Shown: one piece after another, positions 16,776 through 25,619 of the stretch
Layout of the letters: each line of letters opens with the position of its first letter
Position numbering within the stretch: the stretch's first letter is position 1
DNA from: Nonomuraea montanisoli
GTDB taxonomy: Bacteria; Actinomycetota; Actinomycetes; Streptosporangiales; Streptosporangiaceae
Length of the DNA stretch: 64,000 nucleotides
Reading direction: 5' to 3'
Assembly (NCBI RefSeq): GCF_013363975.1
Contig: NZ_JABWGN010000012.1
Location: 155,423-219,422 of the forward strand
Position numbers and translations under genes: made by a program
Notes under the pieces: generated by a model
Told to the model about the DNA's origin: nothing
Databases searched by the model: none
The model's input: the letters and a program-made list of their open reading frames with translations, nothing else

Positions 16776-18326
16776 ATGACAAGGGCGCGGATGACAGGGG
16801 AACGCCGCCGAGGCGTGCTCAGCATCGATGAGGGCACCACGGGCACCCGGGCCGCCGTGGTCCTCGACGACGGCGGCGCCGCACCACCCGCGTACCTGCC
16901 CCTCTCGGTCCGCTCGCCCGACCATCTGCGGGTCGAGCAGGACGCGACGGAGATCTGGGCGAACACCGTCATGGTCTGCCGTGAGGCGCTGGACTGGGCG
17001 GCCGCGCACCGGGTGGAGATCACCGGGGTGACGATCTCCACCCAGCGCGCCACGGTGCTGCTGTGGGACACGGTGACCGGCTCCCCGCTGAGCCAGGCCG
17101 TGGTGTGGCAGGACCGCCGCTACGCCGCCCGGCTGCGGGAGTGGGAGCCGCAGTGGGACGCCCACCTGGTCGAGCACACCGGCCGTCCGGTCGGATCCAG
17201 GGCGCCGCTGCTGTGGGCGGCCGAGCAGGTCGCCGGCAACGCGGCCGTCCGCCGGGCCCACGACGCGGGCAGGCTGGCCTTCGGCTCGGTCGACACCTGG
17301 CTGGTCTGGAAGCTCACCGGGGGCGCGCGCCACGTCATGTCGGCCACGAACGCCGTGGCCGCGGGCGCCTACGACCTGCGGACCGGCGACTGGCACGAGC
17401 CGTGGGTCGCGTTCCTCGGCTGCCCGCGCGACGTGCTGCCGGAGATCGTCGACGACGACGGCGACTTCGGCGCCACCGACCCGTCCGTGCTCGGCGTGCG
17501 GCTGCCCATCCTGTCCGTCATGGGCGACCAGCACGCCGCGATGATCGCGCTCGGGGCCCATCGGCCGGGCCAGGCCACCACCGTCCACGGGACCGGGACG
17601 TTCCTCGACGCCGTCGCGGGCGACCGGCCTCCCGTCCACCGCCGCCCGGTGCCGGGGGTGCTCACGCTGGTCGGCTGGCGCTCGCGCGGCACGTCCGTGT
17701 TCAGCCTGGAGGGCTACGCCTCGACGACCGGGTCGGCGATGCGGTGGCTGTGCGAGGAGATCGGGCTGTTCGACTCGCCGGCCCGGCTGGCCGAACTCGC
17801 CCGCGAGCACACCGGGCCGACCCGGGTGATGTTCCTGCCCGCGCTGGCGGGTGTCCGGACACCGGTCTGGTCGCCGGAGGCCACGGGGATCCTCACCGGG
17901 CTCAGCCTGTCCACGACCCGGGCGGAGCTGGCCCGCGGCGTGCTCAACGGCTTCGCGCACTCGGTGTGCGACCTGCTGGAAGGCGTGGAGCAGGTCATGG
18001 GCCGGCCGGTCACCGACCTGTTCTGCGGAGGCGGGCTCGCCGGCAGCGACGTGCTGATGTCCGCCCAGGCGGACCTGATCGGCCGCCCGGTACGACGTGC
18101 CCGCGACCACGAGACCGCCAGCCTCCGCGGCGTCGCCTACCTCGGCGGCGTGCGGGCCGGACTGTGGCCGAGCGTCTCGGCGGCCGTCGCCGGGCTCCAG
18201 GCCGCCCCTGTCTTCGAACCCACCCTTCCCGAGGCCGAGCGCCTGGAGTCCCGCGCCGCATGGCGCGACCTGCTGGCTCGCCACACCGGTCTCGAACCCG
18301 ACGCACAGGAGGAATCAACCTCGTGA
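16776..18326 (+). CDS. FGGY-family carbohydrate kinase, glycerol-kinase-like
   Basis: A 516-residue ATP-dependent sugar kinase. Glycerol-kinase landmarks are the phosphate-1 motif SIDEGTTGTRAAVV near residue 15, VVWQDRRYAARL, FGSVDTWLVWKLTGG, MGDQHAAM, HGTGTFLD and EGYASTTGSAMRWL. The residues after the WQ motif and around GTG differ from E. coli GlpK, so another polyol is possible. AAAGGA eight bases before 16776 supports this start; an alternative ATG is at 16791. The stop overlaps the GTG start of glpD by four bases. The likely role is forming the 3-phosphate substrate of GlpD. Confidence 0.85.
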   Translation: MTRARMTGERRRGVLSIDEGTTGTRAAVVLDDGGAAPPAYLPLSVRSPDHLRVEQDATEIWANTVMVCREALDWAAAHRVEITGVTISTQRATVLLWDTVTGSPLSQAVVWQDRRYAARLREWEPQWDAHLVEHTGRPVGSRAPLLWAAEQVAGNAAVRRAHDAGRLAFGSVDTWLVWKLTGGARHVMSATNAVAAGAYDLRTGDWHEPWVAFLGCPRDVLPEIVDDDGDFGATDPSVLGVRLPILSVMGDQHAAMIALGAHRPGQATTVHGTGTFLDAVAGDRPPVHRRPVPGVLTLVGWRSRGTSVFSLEGYASTTGSAMRWLCEEIGLFDSPARLAELAREHTGPTRVMFLPALAGVRTPVWSPEATGILTGLSLSTTRAELARGVLNGFAHSVCDLLEGVEQVMGRPVTDLFCGGGLAGSDVLMSAQADLIGRPVRRARDHETASLRGVAYLGGVRAGLWPSVSAAVAGLQAAPVFEPTLPEAERLESRAAWRDLLARHTGLEPDAQEESTS

Positions 18327-19996
18327 TCCGGCTTCCCGAACGCAAGGCGAGGTCAGAGGCGAAGAGCGCCATCCGCCGTACCGCGCTCGCACTCGACCGC
18401 CGGGAGCAGATCGAACGGCTCGCCTCCCGGCCCGTGGACGTGCTCGTCGTCGGCGGCGGCGTCACCGGCTGCTACACCGCGCTGGACGCCGTCACCCGCG
18501 GCCTGAGCGTGGCGCTCGTGGAACGCGACGACTTCGCGTCGGGCACCTCGTCCAAGTCGTCGAAGATGGTGCACGGCGGTCTGCGCTACATCGAGCAGGG
18601 GAACCTGCCGCTGGTGCGGCGTTCGCTGCTGGAGCGGCAGCGATTTCGCCACAACGCGCCGCATCTGGTGCAGCGGCTGCCCTTCGTCTTCCCCGTGCTC
18701 GCCCAGGACGGCGTCTTCGACGCCCGCATCGCCAAGGCGTTCGAGGGCCTGCTGTGGACCTACGACCTCGCGGGAGGCTGGCGCATCGGCAGGCTGCACC
18801 GGCGGCTCAGCGTGCCCGAGGTCCTCGCCCGCGCCCCGCGGCTGCGCGCCGAACAGCTCAAGGGCGGACTGCTCTACTACGACAGCCGCACCGACGACGC
18901 GCGCCTGACCCTGACGATCGCGCGCACGGCGGCGCATTTCGGGGCGACCGTGCTCAACGGCGCCGCCTGCCGCGGCCTCGTCCGCGAGGGCGGCAGGGTA
19001 CGCGGCGCGACCGTCGAGGTCGACGGCCGGGAGATCGAGGTGCGGGCGAGCGTCGTGATCAACGCCACCGGGGTCTGGTCGGACACGCTGGAGGCCATGT
19101 CGGACCCCGGCCACCGGCCCCGGATCCGTCCCGCCAAGGGGGTGCACATCGTGGTGCCCTGGACCCGGCTGCCCATCGACGGCACCGTGACCGTGCCCAT
19201 CCCCGGCCGGGCCCGCCGCGCGACCTGCACCCGCTGGGGAGACGTGGTCGTGGTCGGGACGACGGACACCGACTACGACGGCTCCCTGGAGCACGTGCTG
19301 TGCACCAGGGAGGAGATGCAGTACCTCCTCGACGGGGCCAACACCGCCTTCGACGCCGGCCTCGGCCCCGAGGACGTGGTCGGCTCGATCGCCGGGCTCC
19401 GCCCCCTGGTCGGCGGCAAGGAGGGGGCCACGCTCGACATGAGCCGCGACCATCACATCTCGACCGACGCGCAGGGGCTCGTCACCGTCACCGGCGGCAA
19501 GCTCACCACCAGCCGGCACATGGGCGAGCTCGTCGTCGACGCGGCCCTGCGGGTGCTCGGGCGCAAGGCCCGCTGCCGTACGGCACACCTGCCGCTGCTG
19601 GGCGGCGCCGGCTACGACGCGGAGGCCACCTCGGCGACCGGAGGGCTCGGCGCCCACCTGGGACAGCGGTACGGAACCGAGGCCCGGTTCGTCGGCGACC
19701 TGTTCGGCGAGGACCCGTCCCTGGCCGAGCCGATCGTCGAGGGCTCGGCGCACCTGCGGGCCGAGGTGGTCTACGCGGCCAGGTGCGAGCTGGCGCGGAC
19801 CGTCGACGACGTGCTGTCGCGCCGTACCCGCATGCGGGTGTTCGCCCGCGACCTGTCGGTCAAGGCCGCCCCGGAGGTCGGCCGGCTGCTCCAGAAGGAG
19901 CTCGGGCTGTCCGACGCCGAGGTCGCCCGGCAGGTCGACGACTACGTCCGCGGCATCGACCGCGAGAAGACCGTACTGATGGAGGCACTTTCATGA
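18323..19996 (+). CDS. glpD: Glycerol-3-phosphate dehydrogenase (FAD, GlpD family)
   Basis: A 557-residue membrane-associated flavoprotein that oxidises glycerol-3-P to dihydroxyacetone-P and gives electrons to quinone. The FAD motif VVGGGVTGCYTALDA is near residue 40, then SGTSSKSSKMVHGGLRYIE, the classic GlpD segment; the C-terminal DAO_C helical domain carries EVVYAARCELARTVDDVLSRRTRMR. The GTG start at 18323 has AGGAGGAA nine bases upstream and overlaps the kinase stop (GTGA). The stop overlaps the FAD oxidase start (ATGA). Translational coupling of kinase, GlpD and oxidase points to one pathway. Confidence 0.92.
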   Translation: MIRLPERKARSEAKSAIRRTALALDRREQIERLASRPVDVLVVGGGVTGCYTALDAVTRGLSVALVERDDFASGTSSKSSKMVHGGLRYIEQGNLPLVRRSLLERQRFRHNAPHLVQRLPFVFPVLAQDGVFDARIAKAFEGLLWTYDLAGGWRIGRLHRRLSVPEVLARAPRLRAEQLKGGLLYYDSRTDDARLTLTIARTAAHFGATVLNGAACRGLVREGGRVRGATVEVDGREIEVRASVVINATGVWSDTLEAMSDPGHRPRIRPAKGVHIVVPWTRLPIDGTVTVPIPGRARRATCTRWGDVVVVGTTDTDYDGSLEHVLCTREEMQYLLDGANTAFDAGLGPEDVVGSIAGLRPLVGGKEGATLDMSRDHHISTDAQGLVTVTGGKLTTSRHMGELVVDAALRVLGRKARCRTAHLPLLGGAGYDAEATSATGGLGAHLGQRYGTEARFVGDLFGEDPSLAEPIVEGSAHLRAEVVYAARCELARTVDDVLSRRTRMRVFARDLSVKAAPEVGRLLQKELGLSDAEVARQVDDYVRGIDREKTVLMEALS

Positions 19997-21543
19997 TCAG
20001 CAGGCAGACCGTCACCCACCCCTTCAACCGGGGCGACTACGTCGTCGGCGCGCCCACCCCGCCGCGCTGGGCCGCCGACTGCCCGCCCGGCACGGGGCAG
20101 GCCAGCCTGCAGAGCGCCGCGGTCGAGGTGCCCGGCGCGGTCGTCGACGAGCTGCGGGCGATCGCCGCCGCCGTGCACACCGAACGGGACGAGGTGATCG
20201 CGCGGACCCGCGACTGGTGGGCGGGCACGTCCATCGGCGAGACGGACGGCCACCCCGCCACCCCCGACGCCGTGATCGTCGAGGCGGCGGACGAGGAGCA
20301 GGTGGCCGCGGTCGTCAGGCTCTGCCACGCGCACGGCATCCCCCTGACGGTCTCGGCCGGCCGCAGCAACGTCCTCGGCGCCGCCCTGCCGGTGTTCGGC
20401 GGGGTCGTGCTGGACGTCTGCCGGCTCAACCGGATCATCTCCTTCGACGCCGAGTCGATGATCGTCGAGGTGCAGGCCGGCATGTTCGGCGACCTCTTCG
20501 AGAAGGAGCTGCAGGAGACACACGGCGCCACCACCGGGCACTGGCCGTCCGCCTTCGCCATCTCGACGGTCGGCGGCTGGGCGGCCTGCCGGGGGGCCGG
20601 CCAGCTGTCCACCAGGTACGGGAAGATCGAGGACATGGTGGTCGGGCTCGACGTCGTGCTGCCCGACGGGAGCACCGCCGGCTACGGCACCTACCCGCGA
20701 GCCGCCGTCGGCCCGGACCTGCGCCAGCTGTTCATCGGCTCCGAGGGCACGCTCGGCGTGATCACCCGGCTGCGGCTGCGCACCCACCGGCTGCCCGACT
20801 ACGCGGTGGGGCTCGCGTACGGCTTCGACACGTTCGCCGCGGGGCTCGACGCCTGCAGGGAGATCCTCCAGCGGGGCGCCACCCCCGCGGCGCTGCGCCT
20901 GTACGACGCCCACGAGAGCGGCACCCACTTCGGCGAGCCGGGCACCAACCTGCTGCTCATCGCCGACGAGGGAGACCCCGCACTGGTGGACGCGACCATG
21001 GCGGTGGTCGAGGAGGTCTGCGGCGGGCGGGCGGCGGTGACGCTCGACGGCGACGCGGTCCTCGCCCGCTGGCTGGACGAGCGGATGCTCGTCGGCAAGT
21101 CCGGCGACGGTTTCGCCAAGGGCCCCGGCTTCGTCGCCGACACCTGCGAGATCGCCGCGCCGTGGTCGTCGCTGCCGGCGATCTACGACGAGGTGGTGGC
21201 CGCCATCGAGGCGGTCCCCGGGACGCTGCGCGCCTCCGCGCACCAGTCGCACGCCTACACCGACGGCGCCTGCCTGTACTTCTCGATGCGCGGCGAGGTG
21301 GAACGGCCCCGCCGCCGCGAGTGGTACCGGGCCGCCTGGGACGCCGCCAACGACGTGCTCATCCGGCACGGCGCCGCGATCAGCCACCACCACGGCGTCG
21401 GGCTGCTGCGCTCGCCGTACGTCGAACGCTCGCTGGGCAGCGGCTTCGGCACCCTGCTGGCGGTCAAGCAGGCCCTCGACCCCACAGGGATCATGAACCC
21501 GGGGAAGCTGGGGCTGCCCAGCCGATTCCAGGCCGACGCATAA
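19993..21543 (+). CDS. FAD-linked oxidase related to alkylglycerone-phosphate synthase
   Basis: A 516-residue VAO/PCMH-type flavoprotein. The FAD-binding half shows PDAVIVEAADEEQVAAVVRL and a PLTVSAGRSNVLGAAL stretch; STVGGWAACRGAGQLSTRYG, GKIEDMVVGLDVV, GPDLRQLFIGSEGTLGVITR and a C-terminal ISHHHGVG...SPYVERSLG match the alkyl-DHAP synthase (ADPS) group rather than lactate dehydrogenases. ADPS exchanges the acyl group of acyl-DHAP for a fatty alcohol to form ether lipids; bacterial relatives near GlpD have uncertain roles. Coupling to GlpD (ATGA) places it next to dihydroxyacetone-phosphate chemistry. It may act on an ether or acyl derivative of DHAP, which is inference. Confidence 0.8.
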   Translation: MISRQTVTHPFNRGDYVVGAPTPPRWAADCPPGTGQASLQSAAVEVPGAVVDELRAIAAAVHTERDEVIARTRDWWAGTSIGETDGHPATPDAVIVEAADEEQVAAVVRLCHAHGIPLTVSAGRSNVLGAALPVFGGVVLDVCRLNRIISFDAESMIVEVQAGMFGDLFEKELQETHGATTGHWPSAFAISTVGGWAACRGAGQLSTRYGKIEDMVVGLDVVLPDGSTAGYGTYPRAAVGPDLRQLFIGSEGTLGVITRLRLRTHRLPDYAVGLAYGFDTFAAGLDACREILQRGATPAALRLYDAHESGTHFGEPGTNLLLIADEGDPALVDATMAVVEEVCGGRAAVTLDGDAVLARWLDERMLVGKSGDGFAKGPGFVADTCEIAAPWSSLPAIYDEVVAAIEAVPGTLRASAHQSHAYTDGACLYFSMRGEVERPRRREWYRAAWDAANDVLIRHGAAISHHHGVGLLRSPYVERSLGSGFGTLLAVKQALDPTGIMNPGKLGLPSRFQADA

Positions 21544-21552
21544 GGTGGACCG

Positions 21553-22164
21553 GTGACCCAACGTCCGAAACGTCCCCTGGACCGTCGCCTGCTGGCCTCG
21601 CTCGCGGAGCATCCCGTGATGGCGTCGCTGGTCGGTGTGGAGATGGCGGACCGGTTCACCACCACCTCGACTCCACTGGGCATCCTCGCCTCGGTCCCGC
21701 TCGGGGAGCTGGAGGCGACCGTCCGGCGGACCCTCGCCGCGGGCAAGATCGTGTTCGTCAACATGGACTCGACGCCCGGCCTGGGCCACGACCCCGGCGC
21801 CCTGGCCTACCTCAAGGGCATCGGGGCCATCGGGATCTGCTCCACCCGCGCGGCGATCATCGAACGGGCGGGCAGCCTGGGGCTGCTGACCATGCAGAAG
21901 GTGTTCGTCACCGATCGCTCCAACCTGCACCGCAGCCTCCAGGGCGTCGCCCGGTCCCGTCCCGACCTGGTCCAGCTCATGCCCGCGGTCGTGCTGCGCT
22001 ACGTGGAGCAGCAGGTCAGGGACCTCGGGGTGCCGTACCTCGCCGCCGGGTTCGTCCAGGGCGAGGCGGACGTGGTCGAGGCGCTCCGCCACGGCGCCGC
22101 CGGGGTCTGCACCTCGGACCAGGCCCTGTGGGAGCTGCGCCGGTCGGCGCTGCGCGCCTCCTGA
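21553..22164 (+). CDS. glpP: GlpP-family glycerol-3-phosphate-responsive antiterminator
   Basis: A 203-residue protein of the GlpP family. In Bacillus, GlpP binds glycerol-3-P and leader RNA to let polymerase pass a terminator. Matching segments are KIVFVNMDSTPGLGHDPGAL, IGAIGICSTRAAIIERA, MQKVFVTDRSNLHRSL, PDLVQLMPAVV and the C-terminal PYLAAGFVQGEADVVEALR followed by GAAGVCTSDQALW. GTG at 21553 follows AAGGTGG closely. It is the last gene of the glycerol-type operon, and a leader terminator stands before the first gene, so an autoregulatory loop is likely. GlpP is far better known from Firmicutes than from actinobacteria. Confidence 0.85.
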   Translation: MTQRPKRPLDRRLLASLAEHPVMASLVGVEMADRFTTTSTPLGILASVPLGELEATVRRTLAAGKIVFVNMDSTPGLGHDPGALAYLKGIGAIGICSTRAAIIERAGSLGLLTMQKVFVTDRSNLHRSLQGVARSRPDLVQLMPAVVLRYVEQQVRDLGVPYLAAGFVQGEADVVEALRHGAAGVCTSDQALWELRRSALRAS

Positions 22165-22248
22165 GGCCGGGTCCCGCCTTCCCGCTGTCCAGCCATGCCT
22201 CAGCCGCCCCGTGTGTTCTCACGGGCGCTCTCACGGAAGGACGACTCG

Positions 22249-23247
22249 TTGACGCCGGTCACCCCGGACGTTTCCGGACACCCACCCGGTGCGCCGCCCG
22301 GACCGCGGAACGGCGGCCGGGCGGACAGCCGGTCCGCCGGTGCGGGAGAGCGGACGGGCGGCGGCCCGCGGCTGACGGCGGTCGCGCCCGCCGTGTTCGT
22401 GGTGCTCTGGAGCAGCGCGTTCATCGCCGGCATCCCGGGGGTCGCGGCCGCTCCCCCGCTGCTGCTGATGTTCGCACGCTTCGCCCTGGCCGGGGTGCTG
22501 CTCGCCGGCTACGCCCTGATCATCCGCGCGCCCTGGCCGCGCGGGCGGGCCGCGGCGCACATCGCCGTCTCCGGTCTGCTGATCCAGGCCGTGCAGTTCG
22601 GCAGCTTCTACACCGCGCTCGGCATGGGCTTTCCCGCCGCGGTCGTCTCCCTCGTCCAGGGGCTCAGCCCCGTCGTCATCGTGCTGGCCACGCGCCTGCT
22701 CGGCGAGAGAGTCACCCGGCGGCAGGGGCTCGGCTTCGCCCTCGGCGCGGCCGGTGTCGTCCTCGCGGTGGCCGACCGGGTGAGCCTGTCCGTCTGGGGC
22801 GTGCTGCTGTGCCTGCTCGGGTTGCTCGGGCTGAGCGCCGGCACCCTCTACCAGAAGCGGTTCGTCCCCGGCATGGACGTGCGGACCGGGACCGCGGTGC
22901 AGCTTCTCGTCAGCGCCCCGGCGGTCGGGCTGGCCTGCGTGGCGGTCGAGACCCCGCGGGTGTCGGACTGGGCGGCCTTCGGCGGGTCCGTGGCCTGGAT
23001 GGTGGTGGTCAACTCCATCGCGGCGTTCATCCTGCTCAACCGGATGCTGCTCCGCTCGTCCGCCAGCAGGGTGAGCACGGTGTTCTTCCTGACCCCGTCG
23101 GTGACGGCGGTGCTGGCCTGGCTGCTGGCCGGCCAGTCGCTGCACCCGCTCGCCGTCGCCGGGCTCGTTCTCGGCGGCGCCGGTGTCCTGCTCGCCAACA
23201 ACGGCGTGAGACAGCCGTCCCTGGAAGCCTCTGGAGAGGTGAAGTGA
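22249..23247 (+). CDS. EamA/DMT-superfamily metabolite exporter
   Basis: A roughly 330-residue, ten-helix transporter with two EamA repeats. Typical segments are FVVLWSSAFIAG, PPLLLMFARFALAGVLLAGY, VSLVQGLSPVVIVLATRLLGE and, in repeat two, STVFFLTPSVTAVLAWLLAGQ. A TTG at 22249 preceded by GGAAGGA seven bases upstream is preferred; an ATG at 22195 without a ribosome site would add 18 residues. The N-terminal 40 residues are low-complexity Gly/Pro/Arg and probably cytoplasmic. The stop overlaps the ADH start by one base (TGATG), so the two form an operon. The substrate is unknown. Confidence 0.85.
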   Translation: MTPVTPDVSGHPPGAPPGPRNGGRADSRSAGAGERTGGGPRLTAVAPAVFVVLWSSAFIAGIPGVAAAPPLLLMFARFALAGVLLAGYALIIRAPWPRGRAAAHIAVSGLLIQAVQFGSFYTALGMGFPAAVVSLVQGLSPVVIVLATRLLGERVTRRQGLGFALGAAGVVLAVADRVSLSVWGVLLCLLGLLGLSAGTLYQKRFVPGMDVRTGTAVQLLVSAPAVGLACVAVETPRVSDWAAFGGSVAWMVVVNSIAAFILLNRMLLRSSASRVSTVFFLTPSVTAVLAWLLAGQSLHPLAVAGLVLGGAGVLLANNGVRQPSLEASGEVK

Positions 23248-24389
23248 TGAGAATCCGCGGAGCCGTCCTCGAGGAGATCGGCCGCGCGCGGCCGTACGCC
23301 GAGTCCCGTCCGCTGTCGATCTGCGAACTCGACCTGGACTCCCCCGGCCCCGGCGAGCTCCTCATCAGGATCGAGGCGGCCGGGGTGTGCCACTCCGACT
23401 TGTCGGTCGTCGACGGGAACCGGGTGCGGCCCGTCCCCATGCTCCTGGGACACGAGGCGGCCGGCGTGGTGGAGCAGGTCGGCGCCGGCGTCGACGACAT
23501 CCCGGTCGGCCGGCGGGTCGTCATGGCCTTCCTGCCGCGCTGCGGCGCGTGCCAGGGCTGCGCCACCGACGGCGTGACGCCCTGCGTCCGGGGAAGCGCG
23601 GCCAACAACGAGGGAACGTTGCTGACCGGTGGCGTGCGCCTGCACCGTGACGGCGCCAGGGTCCTGCACCATCTCGGGGTCTCGGCCTTCGCCACCCACG
23701 CGGTCGTGGACCGGCACTCGGTCGTCCCGGTGGACGACGACGTCCCTCCCGAGGTCGCCGCGGTCCTCGGCTGCGCCGTGCTCACCGGCGGCGGCGCGGT
23801 CATCAACGCCGGCAGACCCGCCGCCGGCCAGACGGTGATGGTCGTCGGGCTCGGCGGCGTCGGCATGGCCGCGCTGATCACCGCCCTCGCCCTGGACGGC
23901 GTCACGGTCGTCGGCGTCGACGGCAATCCGGACAAGCTCGACACCGCGCAGAGGTTGGGCGCCCACGGGACCTACAGCCCCGCCGAGGTCGCCGAGCTCG
24001 GGATCAGGGCGTCGGTCGTCATCGAAGCGGCCGGGAACGCGCGTGCTTTCGAGAGCGCGGTGGCCGCGACCGCTCCCGGTGGCCGTACCGTCACCGTCGG
24101 GCTGCCGGCGTTGCACGCCCGATCGTCGATCTCGCCGCTCCAGCTCGTGGCGGAGGGACGCACCATCATCGGAAGCTACCTCGGCTCGGCCGTTCCCGCC
24201 CGCGACATCCCGGTCTTCGCCCAGATGTGGCGCGAAGGCAGGCTGCCGGTGGACGCGCTGGTGTCGGCGAGAATCGGGCTCTCCGCCGTGAACGAGGCGA
24301 TGGACCAGCTCGCCGACGGCAAGGCCGTGCGGCAGGTCATCGTCTTCGGCGAGGACCAGGCCCCGGTGAGCGCCGTCGCGTCGCTCTGA
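23247..24389 (+). CDS. Zinc-dependent alcohol dehydrogenase (MDR, class III-like)
   Basis: A 380-residue medium-chain dehydrogenase. Catalytic zinc ligands are visible in AAGVCHSDLS and LLGHEAAGVV, and the structural zinc lobe in CGACQGCATDGVTPC (four Cys). The cofactor site is VMVVGLGGVGMAALI with GVDGNPDKL, the Asp favouring NAD. The length and insertion pattern match NDMA-dependent or formaldehyde-dehydrogenase-like alcohol dehydrogenases common in actinomycetes. The GAGAGGTGAAGTG sequence before 23247 holds the ribosome site. Translationally coupled to the EamA exporter; the substrate is unknown. Confidence 0.9.
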   Translation: MRIRGAVLEEIGRARPYAESRPLSICELDLDSPGPGELLIRIEAAGVCHSDLSVVDGNRVRPVPMLLGHEAAGVVEQVGAGVDDIPVGRRVVMAFLPRCGACQGCATDGVTPCVRGSAANNEGTLLTGGVRLHRDGARVLHHLGVSAFATHAVVDRHSVVPVDDDVPPEVAAVLGCAVLTGGGAVINAGRPAAGQTVMVVGLGGVGMAALITALALDGVTVVGVDGNPDKLDTAQRLGAHGTYSPAEVAELGIRASVVIEAAGNARAFESAVAATAPGGRTVTVGLPALHARSSISPLQLVAEGRTIIGSYLGSAVPARDIPVFAQMWREGRLPVDALVSARIGLSAVNEAMDQLADGKAVRQVIVFGEDQAPVSAVASL

Positions 24390-24517
24390 GCTTCGCCGCA
24401 GGCTGTCCTGGCGCTCACCATGCCCGCCGTCGCCGCCCGGTCCCGCGACGACCTGCGGGAGATCGCCATCCGGGCGACCTGCGAAACCCCGGAGAGCCTG
24501 ATGGGATCGCGTTCCCC

Positions 24518-25016
24518 CTATGGTCGAGAAGCGAAATCCACGACGAGCTCCAACCCGCCGCCCGGGTTGGGGTTCGCTCGCACGTCGGCCCCGTGGGCCC
24601 TCGCGATCGCCGCGACGATCGACAAGCCGAGCCCGGCGCCCTGTCCGGGGGTGGTGTGGAGCCGCCGGAAGGGCTCGAAGAGGTCGCCGAGACGTTCCCG
24701 GGGCACCTGCGGGCCGGTGTTACGGACCGTCAGCGCTCCACGGGAGAGCGTCACCTCAACGGTTCCGCCGGGATGGTTGTGGCGGACCGCGTTGTCGACG
24801 AGGTTGGTGACGAGCCGGTTCAGCAGGACAGGGTCCCCGTCGACGAACCCCTCGACGGAGCGTTCGAGCCGGTCGAGCATCGCGTCGAAGGTGTCGGCCA
24901 GTTCCTTCAGCTCGTCCTCCGGCCCGGCGAGCGCGATCCGTTCGTGCAGGGTCGACAGGGACAGCCGCTGCGCGGTGGCGGTGATCCGGTGGACGGGCCG
25001 CAGGATCCGCCCGGCG
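24518..25016 (-). pseudogene. Sensor histidine kinase remnant (HAMP + ATPase only)
   Basis: Reading leftward from about 25016: the HAMP-like segment RILRPVHRITATAQRLSLST through ELADTFDAMLDRLERS, then directly VEGFVDGDPVLLNRLVTNLV with the N box NLVDNAVRHNHPG and the G box GQGAGLGLSIVAAIA to the stop at 24518. The N-terminal sensor and membrane helices are missing, and the dimerisation/phosphoacceptor region with its histidine (normally between LERS and VEGFVDG) is also gone, so two deletions are inferred, near 25013 and near 24850. There is no start codon. It cannot phosphorylate a partner. Confidence 0.8.
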
Positions 25017-25532
25017 TTCGGAGCTCACGACCGCGCCGTCCGCCCTCATCAGCACCTCCAGGACGGCGAACTCCTTGAGTGACAGACGCAGGTGCCGCCC
25101 GTCGCGCGCGGCCTGCAGCCGGTGCCTGTCGAGCACGATCCCATGCCGCGTCAGCACCGGCGGCACCCGCGACTGGCTGCGCCGCCCCAGCGCCTGCACC
25201 CGTGCGACCAGCTCGGTGTAGTCGAACGGTTTGGGCAGGTAGTCGTCGGCCCCCATCCCGAGACCCGCGACCCGCTCCGGCACCGACGCCGCCGCCGTCA
25301 TCATCAGGATCCGCGTACGGCTCCCGCGCGCCACCAGCTCGCGGCACACGAGATCGCCGTGGATCTCGGGCAGGTCCCGGTCCAGCACGAGAACGTCGTA
25401 GTCGTGCACCGCCAGCCGCTCCACCGCGGCCGCCCCGTCGTGCACCACGTCGACGGCCATGGCGAGGCGGCGCAACCCCACCGCCACGAGACCGGCCAGG
25501 TCGCGTTCGTCTCCGGCCACCAGAATCCGCAT
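25013..25532 (-). pseudogene. OmpR-family response regulator, 3' truncated
   Basis: From the ATG at 25532: an intact receiver domain with phosphoacceptor Asp in VLVLDRDLPEIHGD, MMTAAASVPERV and the Lys of DDYLPKPFDYTEL. The winged-helix domain starts (LSLKEFAVLEVLMRADGAVV) but breaks off after VVSSE at about 25017, losing the recognition helix and wing. Beyond it the frame runs into the adjacent kinase remnant as Arg/Pro-rich noise to 24756. A normal member continues about 45 residues further. It could still be phosphorylated but not bind DNA. Confidence 0.8.
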
Positions 25533-25619
25533 CCGACGTTCATACTCGAACCGGGGTTTCAACGGCGTTAACGGATCCGTTCACGGCCGCGCAACCCGCT
25601 TCAGGCCACGCTGGCGGCC

